Source of the DNA: Candidatus Enterocloster excrementipullorum | GTDB taxonomy: Bacteria; Bacillota; Clostridia; Lachnospirales; Lachnospiraceae | DNA length: 64,000 bases | Assembly (NCBI GenBank): GCA_019119575.1 | Contig: DWWT01000058.1 | Location: 1 to 64,000 of the forward strand | Direction of reading: 5' to 3' | Shown: positions 33,885 through 41,966 of the stretch, one piece after another | Position numbering within the stretch: the stretch's first letter is position 1 | Layout of the letters: every line of letters starts with the position of its first letter | The notes under the pieces: model-generated | What the model was told of the DNA's origin: nothing | Seen by the model: only the letters and a program-made list of their open reading frames with translations | The model's database searches: none | Position numbers and translations under genes: made by a program

Positions 33885-33919
33885 GACGGACGGACCCAAA
33901 AAGAGAGACGCTGCGCCCC

Positions 33920-34573
33920 TTATCTTCCCTTCCGCCTATACACCCAATACGAATACACCATCGGCCCTACCGTCATCACCGCCAGCACCCCAAAATACAC
34001 TGCCATCCACTTAAAGAATCCCGCTGCTGCCATCACCGCTCCCCCTGCTGTCCATAGCCGGCCCGCAAACCGGTGCGTCAGCCTCCAGTTTTCTTCGTCA
34101 TGCAGCGTCCAGGGAATACGGATCCCCATAGTATAGTTGGGCCTGCATTCCGGAAGATAAAGACCCAGAAAGAAAAAGAACATGGCAAGGAATACGCTTA
34201 TCGCCCGGGCCACATCCAGCAAAACCCCCATGGCATTTGCCAGGATAATTCCCTGTACCACTATCGCCAGAATCACCACAAACCAACGGGAAAGCACATA
34301 CATCGTTTTAGACTCCCGGATGTTCTTCCACTTGGGATCCAGCCGGAATGCCCCGTTGACCAGCACAACCATCAGCAGAAGAAAGCCGGGGATTCCAAAG
34401 CAGGCCATCTCCCTGCTGGAATACCCTCCGGGTGTCCCGTCCCATGCCCACTGGGTCACCATCTCTTCCGGCATCTGCCGGTAAAGCAGGGCAGACGCAA
34501 GCAAAGGAAGCAATGCACAAAACCAGTAGGCGGCTGCGCCCCAACGCCATCTTTTATTTTCTTTCTCGCGCAT
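33920..34573 (-). CDS. SdpI/DUF1648 family membrane protein
   Basis: 217-residue polytopic protein with six or so hydrophobic segments. An N-terminal DUF1648-like part holds LLYRQMPEEMVTQWAWDGTP. The C-terminal SdpI-type part reads RPNYTMGIRIPWTLHDEENW and LTHRFAGRLWTAGG, the SdpI/YhfL immunity-protein signature. SdpI in Bacillus gives immunity to the SdpC toxin and doubles as a signalling sensor; here no toxin gene is visible. ATG 34571-34573 follows GGAGG. It overlaps the end of the polymerase gene by 20 bases, indicating coupled translation. Confidence 0.8.
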   Translation of the reverse strand: MREKENKRWRWGAAAYWFCALLPLLASALLYRQMPEEMVTQWAWDGTPGGYSSREMACFGIPGFLLLMVVLVNGAFRLDPKWKNIRESKTMYVLSRWFVVILAIVVQGIILANAMGVLLDVARAISVFLAMFFFFLGLYLPECRPNYTMGIRIPWTLHDEENWRLTHRFAGRLWTAGGAVMAAAGFFKWMAVYFGVLAVMTVGPMVYSYWVYRRKGR

Positions 34574-35951
34574 ATTTTCCTCCTCTCCCCACATACCAGC
34601 ACACAGCTCCCGTCATCCCCAGATAAAACCAGGTGGTGGGATTGGAAAACCAGGTGGTGAAAAAAGACAATGCCATGTACATGGCAATCTGGGCGTAGAC
34701 GAGATGTTCGGCCATGGAATGTTCCCGTTCCCGCCGCCTCACCAAAAAGCAGCAGATCACTCCCAGAACCGCCCCAAAAAGGATCATCCCCGCAAGTCCA
34801 AAATCATAGTACGCATCGTAAAATAAAGTTACGGTGGTGAGCTCCTCCTTGGTCACAAACAGGGGGAAATTTACCAGGAATGGAGCCACAAACTTGAGTC
34901 CCGTAAAAGCCCACAGCGGAAAGAGCATCCGCCTTCCCCATGCATACTCCTCCAATCCTTCCACCAGGCAGTTGAAGTTGTCATAATTGTTCGCAATATA
35001 CATATAGGGCTGGGTAATGAAAATCGGCGTGGCACTGTTTTTCATCTCAAATATCCCGTTTAGGTAGGAGACGCTGTGGCTGCGCATCACCGTGAGTCCC
35101 AGATAAGCCGGAATCATGAACGCGGCCAGAAGCAGAACATACCGCAGCCGGATCGCCTCGTTTATGGAGATAAACGTAAACAGGGCCATACCCGCCGCCA
35201 TGATAAGCTGAAAGCGGGAGACGCAGAGCACCGGAAGCGCCAGGCTTAAAGCCGCCAGAACCACCGCTGCCCAAAAGCCCCTGCTTTTTTGCAGATTCCC
35301 TCCTCTTCTGCGGAGCATAGCGCCGTAGACCACTGCCATGCTGGGCACCAGAACCGAAGAAACCGTAAAATAGTGGACGCCCGTCACATGAAAATAAGAA
35401 TACGCATGGGGAACCCCGTAGGAGAACAATGGCACAAACCCCAGCCAGAAGGCTTCAAACAGGAATGCAGCCCAGGCCAGTCCCGTCACCCCGGCCATGG
35501 CAATGAGGAGCCGGCGGGGGTAGTTTCCCCCGGCTCCCGGCCATTTCGGCACCGTTCCGGCGTGTTCCTGTTCCGGCGTCTTTCCTCCGGATTTCGCCTC
35601 CACCGGAACAGCCGCCTCCCCTTCGTCCGCGCTCCCTCGCACTTCCCCAGCCCTTCGCCGCTCCGCCGCCTCAAAAGCCAGCCAAAAAGCCGCGGTCCCC
35701 AAAAGGAAGCATACCCAGGTTTCCGTCTGCCAATCCGTCTGGAGCCTGGAGAGCTTAAAGCAGGACACGCCCTGCCCGCCCACAAGAGCCAGGCAGAAGA
35801 GCCCCCGCAGATGAATCAGATTTTTTGTGCGCAGATAGTCTCTCATATAGAGCCAGACTGCCGCGCCAATCAGAAGAAGCCCGGACGGCACGTACAAATG
35901 CCGCCGGGCTAAAAGAAAGCTTATTCCATAACAGATGAGATAAACTAGCAT
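34554..35951 (-). CDS. Polysaccharide polymerase-like membrane protein (O-antigen polymerase/Wzy type)
   Basis: 465-residue integral membrane protein with about 12 hydrophobic helices and a large charged cytosolic insert (about residues 90-140). Features such as VSRFQLIMAAGMALFTFISI, a conserved Arg-rich periplasmic loop and EMKNSATPIFITQPYMYIAN resemble oligosaccharide-repeat polymerases. The sugar polymer is unknown. It directly follows ptsI; its ATG overlaps the ptsI stop by seven bases, so both proteins are coupled in translation. That gene order is unusual and suggests co-expression rather than functional identity. Confidence 0.65.
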   Translation of the reverse strand: MLVYLICYGISFLLARRHLYVPSGLLLIGAAVWLYMRDYLRTKNLIHLRGLFCLALVGGQGVSCFKLSRLQTDWQTETWVCFLLGTAAFWLAFEAAERRRAGEVRGSADEGEAAVPVEAKSGGKTPEQEHAGTVPKWPGAGGNYPRRLLIAMAGVTGLAWAAFLFEAFWLGFVPLFSYGVPHAYSYFHVTGVHYFTVSSVLVPSMAVVYGAMLRRRGGNLQKSRGFWAAVVLAALSLALPVLCVSRFQLIMAAGMALFTFISINEAIRLRYVLLLAAFMIPAYLGLTVMRSHSVSYLNGIFEMKNSATPIFITQPYMYIANNYDNFNCLVEGLEEYAWGRRMLFPLWAFTGLKFVAPFLVNFPLFVTKEELTTVTLFYDAYYDFGLAGMILFGAVLGVICCFLVRRREREHSMAEHLVYAQIAMYMALSFFTTWFSNPTTWFYLGMTGAVCWYVGRGGKYARERK

Positions 35952-37657
35952 CCTAAAAATTCCTTCATATACTGTTCAATCTCCGCCGCCGTCGCAAAGC
36001 TCATGGCCTTGTCCGCCACAGCCTGCAGCTCCGCCACGCTGTACTCCGTCACCAGCTTCCTGATCCGCGGGATCGCGGAGGCGCTCATACTGAACTCATT
36101 GAGGCCAAATGCCAGAAGCAGAGGAACCATTAACGGGTCGCTGGCCGCCTCCCCGCACATGCCCACCATAATGCCTGCCTCACGGGCGCAGGAGATAATA
36201 TGTTTGATGCTCCGAAGCACCGCCGGGTTGAACGTAGAGTACAGGTAGGAAACCTTTTTATTGCCCCGGTCAACCGCCATGGTGTACTGGGTCAGGTCGT
36301 TGGTGCCGATGCTGAAGAAATCCGCCTCCTTTGCGAAAATATCCGCGATCAGGGATGCAGCGGCGGTCTCCACCATGATACCCACCTGGATATCCCGCTT
36401 GTAAGGAATGCCCTTGCTGTCAAGCTCGCCCTTCAGCTCCTCCACCAGGGCCCTTGCCTGCCGGTACTCCTCGATGCAGGTCACAAGAGGAACCATGATG
36501 CGGATATTGCCGTAAGCGCTGGCCCGCAGCAGTGCCCGCAGCTGGGGCTTATAAATATCCTCTTTCCGGTCCAGGCAGAAACGGATGGCCCGATAGCCAA
36601 GGAAAGGGTTCTCATCCTTCTCAAGGCCCATATAGGGAATTTCCTTGTCCCCGCCGATATCCAGGGTGCGGATAATCACGGGCTTTCCGTCCATGGCCTC
36701 CGCCACTTTCTTATAAGCCTCAAACTGCTCGTCCTCCGTGGGCATGGCCTCCCGGTCCATAAACAAAAACTCCGTCCGGAACAGGCCGATTCCCTCACCG
36801 TCGTACTGGAGCACCTTCTCCACATCCTCCGGCTTGCCGATATTGGCAACAATCTCCACCCGAACCCCGTCTTTTGTGACGGAAGGACGGCCGATGTACT
36901 TCTCCAGCTCCTTTTTCTCTTCCATAAACTGGCTCTGCCGGCCGGTGAAGAGCTTCTTCGTCTCCTCGTCCGGATTCACGTACACATCACCGGAGGAGCC
37001 GTCCAGGACAACCTCATCACCGTCTCTGACCCCCGAAAGGAAACCGGTCACCGCCACCACGGCCGGGATTTCCAGGGCCCTTGCCAAAATAGCGCTGTGG
37101 GAAGTTCTTCCGCCCAGCTCCGTCACGATCCCCACCACATTGGCCGGGTTGATTCCCGCTGTCATGGAGGGCGTCAGGTCCTTGGCCACCAGGACGCTTC
37201 CCGGAGCCAGCGCGGCGATATCCACGGACTGAATCCCCATCAGCGTCTTCTGCATGCGGGTCTTGATATCTCGCATATCCGTGGCACGCTGCTGCATCAG
37301 CTCGTCCCCCATGGAAGCAAACATGTCCGCGTACATATTGCACACATTCTCAATGGCAATCTCGCTGTTTACCTTCTCATTGCGCACCGCATTCTCAATC
37401 TCCCCGGTCAGCATCGGGTCAGAAAGAAGCATCATATGCCCCTGCATAATCTCCGCTTCCTTTTCCCCCACGCGGGTCGCAAGATCCTGAGCCATCCGCT
37501 CCGTGTCGGCAATCGTCCGCTCCAGCGCTCCCTTAAAACGCTGAATCTCCGCATCCGCGTCCGCAATCTCCCTTCTCTCGATCACCAGCTCCGCTTCCTC
37601 CACGATCACGGCCGTTCCGATGCCGATCCCGGCAGAGGCGCTTGTTCCCTTATACAT
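35945..37657 (-). CDS. ptsI: PTS enzyme I (phosphoenolpyruvate-protein phosphotransferase)
   Basis: 570-residue soluble enzyme that passes phosphate from PEP to HPr. The N-terminal domain carries GGRTSHSAILAR with the active His (about residue 190). The PEP-binding barrel has GEGIGLFRTEFLFMDR, IRTLDIGGDKE and the C-terminal GMCGEAASDP. It follows ptsH by 72 bp on the same strand, as in most Firmicutes. It powers ScrA and any other PTS in the genome. The N-terminus MYKGTSASAGIGIG is standard. Confidence 0.97.
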   Translation of the reverse strand: MYKGTSASAGIGIGTAVIVEEAELVIERREIADADAEIQRFKGALERTIADTERMAQDLATRVGEKEAEIMQGHMMLLSDPMLTGEIENAVRNEKVNSEIAIENVCNMYADMFASMGDELMQQRATDMRDIKTRMQKTLMGIQSVDIAALAPGSVLVAKDLTPSMTAGINPANVVGIVTELGGRTSHSAILARALEIPAVVAVTGFLSGVRDGDEVVLDGSSGDVYVNPDEETKKLFTGRQSQFMEEKKELEKYIGRPSVTKDGVRVEIVANIGKPEDVEKVLQYDGEGIGLFRTEFLFMDREAMPTEDEQFEAYKKVAEAMDGKPVIIRTLDIGGDKEIPYMGLEKDENPFLGYRAIRFCLDRKEDIYKPQLRALLRASAYGNIRIMVPLVTCIEEYRQARALVEELKGELDSKGIPYKRDIQVGIMVETAAASLIADIFAKEADFFSIGTNDLTQYTMAVDRGNKKVSYLYSTFNPAVLRSIKHIISCAREAGIMVGMCGEAASDPLMVPLLLAFGLNEFSMSASAIPRIRKLVTEYSVAELQAVADKAMSFATAAEIEQYMKEFLGC

Positions 37658-37729
37658 ATCTATACCTCCTCAAAAATATATCCGCAGCCCTCTATGAAAG
37701 CCGCATATGTTCACAGCCTTTGGCTGCCG

Positions 37730-37993
37730 TCATTCTCCCAAACCTTCTTCCACAATCCGCAGCATAGCCTCCAGCGCATCTTTCTCGTCCGGCCCGTCGC
37801 AGACGAACTCAATCTCATCTCCGCTCTTCACGCAGGCTCCCAGAACGCTGAGCACGCTCTTGGCATTGGCTGTTGTCGTGCGGATCTTAAATGAAATTTT
37901 TGACTTGTAGCGAAGCGCCTCCTTGCAGAGAACCCCTGCCGGTCTCAAATGAAGGCCTGATGGATTTTTGATTACTGTTACTGCATTTACCAT
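37730..37993 (-). CDS. ptsH: HPr phosphocarrier protein
   Basis: 87-residue phosphocarrier between EI and EII proteins. The active-site motif is PSGLHLRPAG with the phosphohistidine at residue 15. The regulatory serine region is AKSVLSVLG (Ser46 position), which would be phosphorylated by HPr kinase for carbon catabolite control. The end DGPDEKDALEAMLRIVEEG is the C-terminal helix. Start MVNAVTVIKNP has AGGAGTG nearby. First gene of the ptsHI unit. Confidence 0.96.
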   Translation of the reverse strand: MVNAVTVIKNPSGLHLRPAGVLCKEALRYKSKISFKIRTTTANAKSVLSVLGACVKSGDEIEFVCDGPDEKDALEAMLRIVEEGLGE

Positions 37994-38014
37994 AATTCAT
38001 TCACTCCTATTCTT

Positions 38015-38050
38015 CTTTTGCCTATCCGTACCGCAGCGGATAGGCAAAAG
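38015..38050. terminator. Hairpin between cdaR and ptsH
   Basis: CTTTTGCCTATCCG pairs perfectly with CGGATAGGCAAAAG (14 bp) across an eight-base loop, immediately after the cdaR stop. The T-run is short, so termination may be partial. Confidence 0.6.
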
Positions 38051-38051
38051 C

Positions 38052-39488
38052 TTATTCTTCCTCTGAAGAAACACGTTCTGTTTCGGTTTCACCGGCCCCG
38101 TCCGATGCGCTCTGCGATTGGGACGTATGTCCGCTCTGCGTTTCGGACGCATGGGATCTCTGGGACTGAGATGTATTCCCGCCCTGCGTTCCGGATGTAC
38201 TCCCTTCCTGTGATGCGGCCTCTGACTCGCTGCCCTCCGGTTCTCCCGGCGCGCCCGCCGGCCGGTCGTGAACAACAATCTGCAGGCTGTCACTGCTGAC
38301 AACCTCATAGGCTGCCCCCAGGTCAAAGGTGATCGATGCCTGATGGATTCCCGGCTCCATGCTGCTTACATCCACTTCAGCCTCCAGCGTTTCTTCCTCA
38401 AGCTGATCCAGATCTTCCGCCAGACCCCGGATTACCACCTGTATGGAATCCTGATCGTACTGATAGCTGTATTGGCTGGATGCCCCCATCTGGCTGATCT
38501 GGCTGGTAGACAAGGCAAATGTCCTCTCCTCCAGCGGTTCCACCTTCAGGGTGACAGTAAGCTGGCTGTCAGATCCCACAAGCTGCGCCCCCTCCGGCAG
38601 GTACTCATTCAGATCAATGGTAACCTCCCGATCCGATGTCGCCCCGGACAGGTTCAGCTCAGACTGTGGAATGGTAATGGAAGTCACATTCGCCAGATCA
38701 GACTTGAGTCCCACGACCTCAACAGAATTTACGCTGCTCTCAATCCCCGTATAGCGATAGCCGTCTGCCACGGTCCCTGACGGAGTTTCAAAATTCAGCG
38801 TCAGATTCTTCGTCCGCAGGATGGGCAGGGAATACTCTGCCTCCGTCCGGCTCAGAGTGATCCGGTCATCCAAAGCAATTTCATTGCCGTTGGAATCATA
38901 GCACTTGATCGGCAGAGTTCCGGACATATCGGAATCCGCCCCTTCCACATTGATGGAAATGCCCACCGTACTGATCTGGCCTACCAGAGACACCGGCCCG
39001 CTCACATAGACCTGGGTCGGGGAAATCGTTACATTTCCCTCCCTGTATCCGCTCTGGGCGTGGCCCTCCAGGTAGGCTGTCAGCTCAAACTGCTTGCGCT
39101 GCAGATCCTCTGTCTCCACCCTCACCACGGAAGGCCTGGCGAGAACAGAGCTGACGCGGCTGTTATTCACATCGATCTTCACCGGAACAGCTCCTGTGGG
39201 CTCATACATCTCCGCCAAATCCACATACGCTCTGAAATCCGAGCTTGACACGCTTCCCGAATCCTGAACCCGAATCTTATAGCTTACTGTAACCGTATCC
39301 ACATTTCCGATAATTTCATAGGTCTTCCCGCTGGCTGTTAGCACGCTTCCGTTGACAATCTCCAGGGGTACCTCCCGACTCCCGTCCGTCTCGGGGTTTG
39401 CGATATTTACCACGGCCAGCCACACAAAAAAGGCCAAAAAAACGGATATCAATTTGAGTCCAAGATTATTCGTCAGTCTTTTTCCCAT
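38052..39488 (-). CDS. cdaR: CdaR (YbbR domain) regulator of c-di-AMP synthase
   Basis: 478-residue membrane-anchored protein. The N-terminal hydrophobic segment is LKLISVFLAFFVWLAVVNIA (about 10-30). Four YbbR repeats follow (about 45-400), with recurrent EVxVxG and TSITIPQSEL-like strands. The last 70 or so residues are Ser/Gln/Thr/Gly-rich with imperfect repeats (SQEGSTSGTQGGNTSQSQ and similar). YbbR/CdaR proteins bind and tune CdaA. The gene overlaps cdaA by 23 bases, supporting coupling. A hairpin follows the stop. Confidence 0.88.
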   Translation of the reverse strand: MGKRLTNNLGLKLISVFLAFFVWLAVVNIANPETDGSREVPLEIVNGSVLTASGKTYEIIGNVDTVTVSYKIRVQDSGSVSSSDFRAYVDLAEMYEPTGAVPVKIDVNNSRVSSVLARPSVVRVETEDLQRKQFELTAYLEGHAQSGYREGNVTISPTQVYVSGPVSLVGQISTVGISINVEGADSDMSGTLPIKCYDSNGNEIALDDRITLSRTEAEYSLPILRTKNLTLNFETPSGTVADGYRYTGIESSVNSVEVVGLKSDLANVTSITIPQSELNLSGATSDREVTIDLNEYLPEGAQLVGSDSQLTVTLKVEPLEERTFALSTSQISQMGASSQYSYQYDQDSIQVVIRGLAEDLDQLEEETLEAEVDVSSMEPGIHQASITFDLGAAYEVVSSDSLQIVVHDRPAGAPGEPEGSESEAASQEGSTSGTQGGNTSQSQRSHASETQSGHTSQSQSASDGAGETETERVSSEEE

Positions 39489-40350
39489 TTCTCCGCCTTC
39501 CCTTCCATAACTTAAACCGATTGCCGGGAGCTTCCTCCTCCTTTTTCAGGACAGATAAAATCTCCCGCAGACCGTCCGCGTTCTGAACCCTCGTCAGAGA
39601 GCCCTCCTCCGCTACGGAAACGCGCCCTGTCTCCTCCGACACCACGATAGTCAAGCTGTCTGTGGACTCGCTCACACCCACTGCCGCCCGATGTCTGGTT
39701 CCCAGATCCTTGCTGATGGTCATATTGTCCGACAGGGGCAGATAACAGGTAGCGGCGGCCACCCGGTTTCCCCGGATCACCACAGCCCCGTCATGGAGGG
39801 GAGTATTGTGCTCAAAAATATTAATCAGAAGCTGACTTGTCACCAGGCCGTTGATCTCGATTCCCGTTCTCTCGATCTCCTTAAGCGAAGTCTCCCGCTC
39901 GATCACCATCAGCGCGCCTGTCTTTACCTTAGCCATCTCGAAGGTCGCCCTAACCAGCTCATTAATGGTTTTGTCGCTGAACATCTGCTTTGTCTTCCCA
40001 TCATCGAAAGAAAGAAGATTGGAAAAGAAATTCTGGCTTCCCAGCTGCTCCAGGGCCTTCCTCAGCTCCGGCTGAAATACGATCAGGAGGGCTGTAACCG
40101 CTATGGTTGTAAAATTCCGGATAATCCAGGAAATAGTGGTCAGCCGCAGCACAGACGCCGCCACAGCAAACGCCAGGATCACCAAAAGGCCCTTTAACAG
40201 AATCCAGGCCCTGGTATTTTTTATCCACAGCAATATCTCATACACCAGAACCGATATAATCACGATCTCCACCAGGTTCCGTATGGTAATCCTTGGCAGC
40301 TGAGAGAGCCAGGAGGACGCATTTCTAACAATCTCCGATATCACATCCAT
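39466..40350 (-). CDS. cdaA: Diadenylate cyclase CdaA
   Basis: Makes cyclic di-AMP from two ATP. It is 294 residues: three N-terminal membrane helices (about 25-95), then the DAC domain. Catalytic motifs are DGA in HDGAVVIRGNRVAAA (about 185) and RHR in GTRHRAAVGVSE (about 217). The overlap with cdaR and its position downstream of two membrane proteins form one operon. c-di-AMP controls potassium and osmolyte uptake in Firmicutes; the receptor DarA is encoded at 59.8 kb. Confidence 0.95.
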   Translation of the reverse strand: MDVISEIVRNASSWLSQLPRITIRNLVEIVIISVLVYEILLWIKNTRAWILLKGLLVILAFAVAASVLRLTTISWIIRNFTTIAVTALLIVFQPELRKALEQLGSQNFFSNLLSFDDGKTKQMFSDKTINELVRATFEMAKVKTGALMVIERETSLKEIERTGIEINGLVTSQLLINIFEHNTPLHDGAVVIRGNRVAAATCYLPLSDNMTISKDLGTRHRAAVGVSESTDSLTIVVSEETGRVSVAEEGSLTRVQNADGLREILSVLKKEEEAPGNRFKLWKGRRRNGKKTDE

Positions 40351-40387
40351 TTCTCAGACACCTCCCCGCCGCTCACTAATACTTGTC

Positions 40388-41347
40388 TCATCGCTCCGCA
40401 TTCCGCTCCCTTGCGCTCTTTTTTCTGGCACTGATTTTCTGAACTTTTACCTGGGTAGTGCTCACCGTCATCTTGGGCACTGCCTTTACATAATAGTAAT
40501 AATCATCATCTTCAAACTGCACATGCTCTGTTCTGGTATAGTCCACAGAGAAAATTAAAAAGTTGTATGCGGCCCCAATGGCTGCCGCCAGAAGGAGACC
40601 CACGATCAGCTCCCCCGGCGCCACGGAAACGCCAAAGACAAAATCCCCGACAAAGACCACCAGAAGTTCCGCCACAGAACCCGCCACAATAGCAACCGCC
40701 CACGCGTAATCCATGGACAGCCGACGGATCAGGTAAACCACAATGATTCCCACCGCGCAGGTGGCGATCATCACCATCATCGTCTGGTTGAACAGGATGG
40801 ACTGGATAATCTGTACGTACCGCTGCACCAGATCCGCCGTTGCCTCGCTGGTAAGGGCGGAGGCATTCTGCTTCACATACATGAGCAGATAATATAGAAA
40901 AATGCCGCAGCTCACCGGTATCACCGAGGCCACTCCCCCGCCCAGGCCCACAAGCATGGGCACCGCGTAGGGCATCCGTGCCAAAAACGCAAGGGGAGTG
41001 AGTGCCATGAGGAAGCTGTCCCCCGGTTTAAAGCCAAAGTAGAGAATCGCCACCACCAGAATGAGCACCAAAGCAATGGCCGCCATCTCCACGGAGACCG
41101 CATATACATGCGCCACCATCACGCAGCCCCCGAGGAACACGACCGCTCCATACGGGAGAACCGCACTGACCAGGCAGAGAAGCACCACCACCAGGGGATT
41201 GGTCAGCTGTGTCATGTAGCCCAGATTCATGTTCAGCGCCGCAAACATGGCCAAGGCAAACAGAAACTTTACTGCCGGCTGTATGCCGCTGCTATATTTA
41301 TTATAAAAACTCTTCAAATATTCTTTAAACAGCAGAAGACTCGTCAT
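40388..41347 (-). CDS. Multi-pass membrane protein (319 aa), unknown, upstream of cdaA
   Basis: Polytopic protein with about eight to nine hydrophobic segments, e.g. LFALAMFAALNMNLGYM and PLVVVLLCLVSAVLPYGAVV. It ends with a basic tail (KIQKISARKKSARERNAER) and an acidic Tyr-rich stretch EDDDYYYYVKAV at about 280. The architecture resembles stage-III sporulation or ABC-type permeases, but I cannot assign it. Start at 41347 overlaps the previous gene's stop by four bases and the next gene, cdaA, begins 37 bp later. The tight clustering suggests a link to c-di-AMP signalling or cell-envelope homeostasis (inference). Confidence 0.7.
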   Translation of the reverse strand: MTSLLLFKEYLKSFYNKYSSGIQPAVKFLFALAMFAALNMNLGYMTQLTNPLVVVLLCLVSAVLPYGAVVFLGGCVMVAHVYAVSVEMAAIALVLILVVAILYFGFKPGDSFLMALTPLAFLARMPYAVPMLVGLGGGVASVIPVSCGIFLYYLLMYVKQNASALTSEATADLVQRYVQIIQSILFNQTMMVMIATCAVGIIVVYLIRRLSMDYAWAVAIVAGSVAELLVVFVGDFVFGVSVAPGELIVGLLLAAAIGAAYNFLIFSVDYTRTEHVQFEDDDYYYYVKAVPKMTVSTTQVKVQKISARKKSARERNAER

Positions 41348-41775
41348 CTACCTCTTCCTCCTCTGTTCTCCTTTGTTTTCTCCGGCTTCTCACGGCCGTA
41401 GCGGTTCAGCAGATGCTTAAGCCTCGACGCGTACATGGTCTGGGCTCTGGAGGCATAGTCATAGCGCAGCCCGTATACCCGCCATGTGATAAACAGGTAG
41501 ACCGCCAGCCCTGCCGCATAGATAAGGCCCCAGCGCTTCCCCATTGCCAGAAGTTCCTCCAGGGTGACGCCGCCCATGAATTCATCCAGTTCATACAGAA
41601 CCCACATGGACAAAAACAGCAGATAACAGAACGTGTACCCAAAAAAGGAACGGAACATATGGCCGCCCACATAATCCTTTTTAAAATAGCGGTTCACAGG
41701 AAAAATCTTCTTTCCCTCTTTCTTTTCAAATATGGCCAGCTCCGTCATATACCTGACCTTTTCCTCGTTCAGCAT
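41344..41775 (-). CDS. Small membrane protein (143 aa), first gene of the cdaA cluster
   Basis: ATG 41773-41775 follows a GAGGTGGG site. A GTG five codons upstream is an alternative start. The N-terminal 55 residues are soluble and charged (EEKVRYMTELAIFEKKEGKK). Then come two hydrophobic segments (FGYTFCYLLFLSMWVLYELD; YAAGLAVYLFITWRVYGL), and a Lys/Arg/Gly-rich cytosolic tail. No recognised domain. Overlap of four bases with the next gene points to one operon: unknown, unknown, cdaA, cdaR. Confidence 0.65.
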   Translation of the reverse strand: MLNEEKVRYMTELAIFEKKEGKKIFPVNRYFKKDYVGGHMFRSFFGYTFCYLLFLSMWVLYELDEFMGGVTLEELLAMGKRWGLIYAAGLAVYLFITWRVYGLRYDYASRAQTMYASRLKHLLNRYGREKPEKTKENRGGRGR

Positions 41776-41910
41776 GCACCCACCTCGCACTGTCCTAACA
41801 TATCACTTTAGTATACCACAACTTTTCTTGTTTTGCGACAACTTAAAGAAATTTTTATAATTCAGGTGTTCCTGCCCGGCTGTGTGGGGGCGAGATATAG
41901 ACGAATAGAC

Positions 41911-41953
41911 AAAAGGAACCTGGAAACAGCAAAGCATCTTGCTGTTCCCAGGC
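41911..41953 (-). terminator. Terminator after the agarase-like gene
   Basis: Minus strand: CCTGGGAACAGCA...TGCTGTTTCCAGG stem, then TTCCTTTTG. It ends the gene at 41967. Confidence 0.7.
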
Positions 41954-41966
41954 ATTCAGAACGTTT

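Noticed and set aside
36200-37894. Open frame of 564 codons on the plus strand
   Set aside because: It is antisense to ptsI and ptsH, has no RBS and gives a low-complexity His/Leu-rich translation; typical of high-GC shadow frames.
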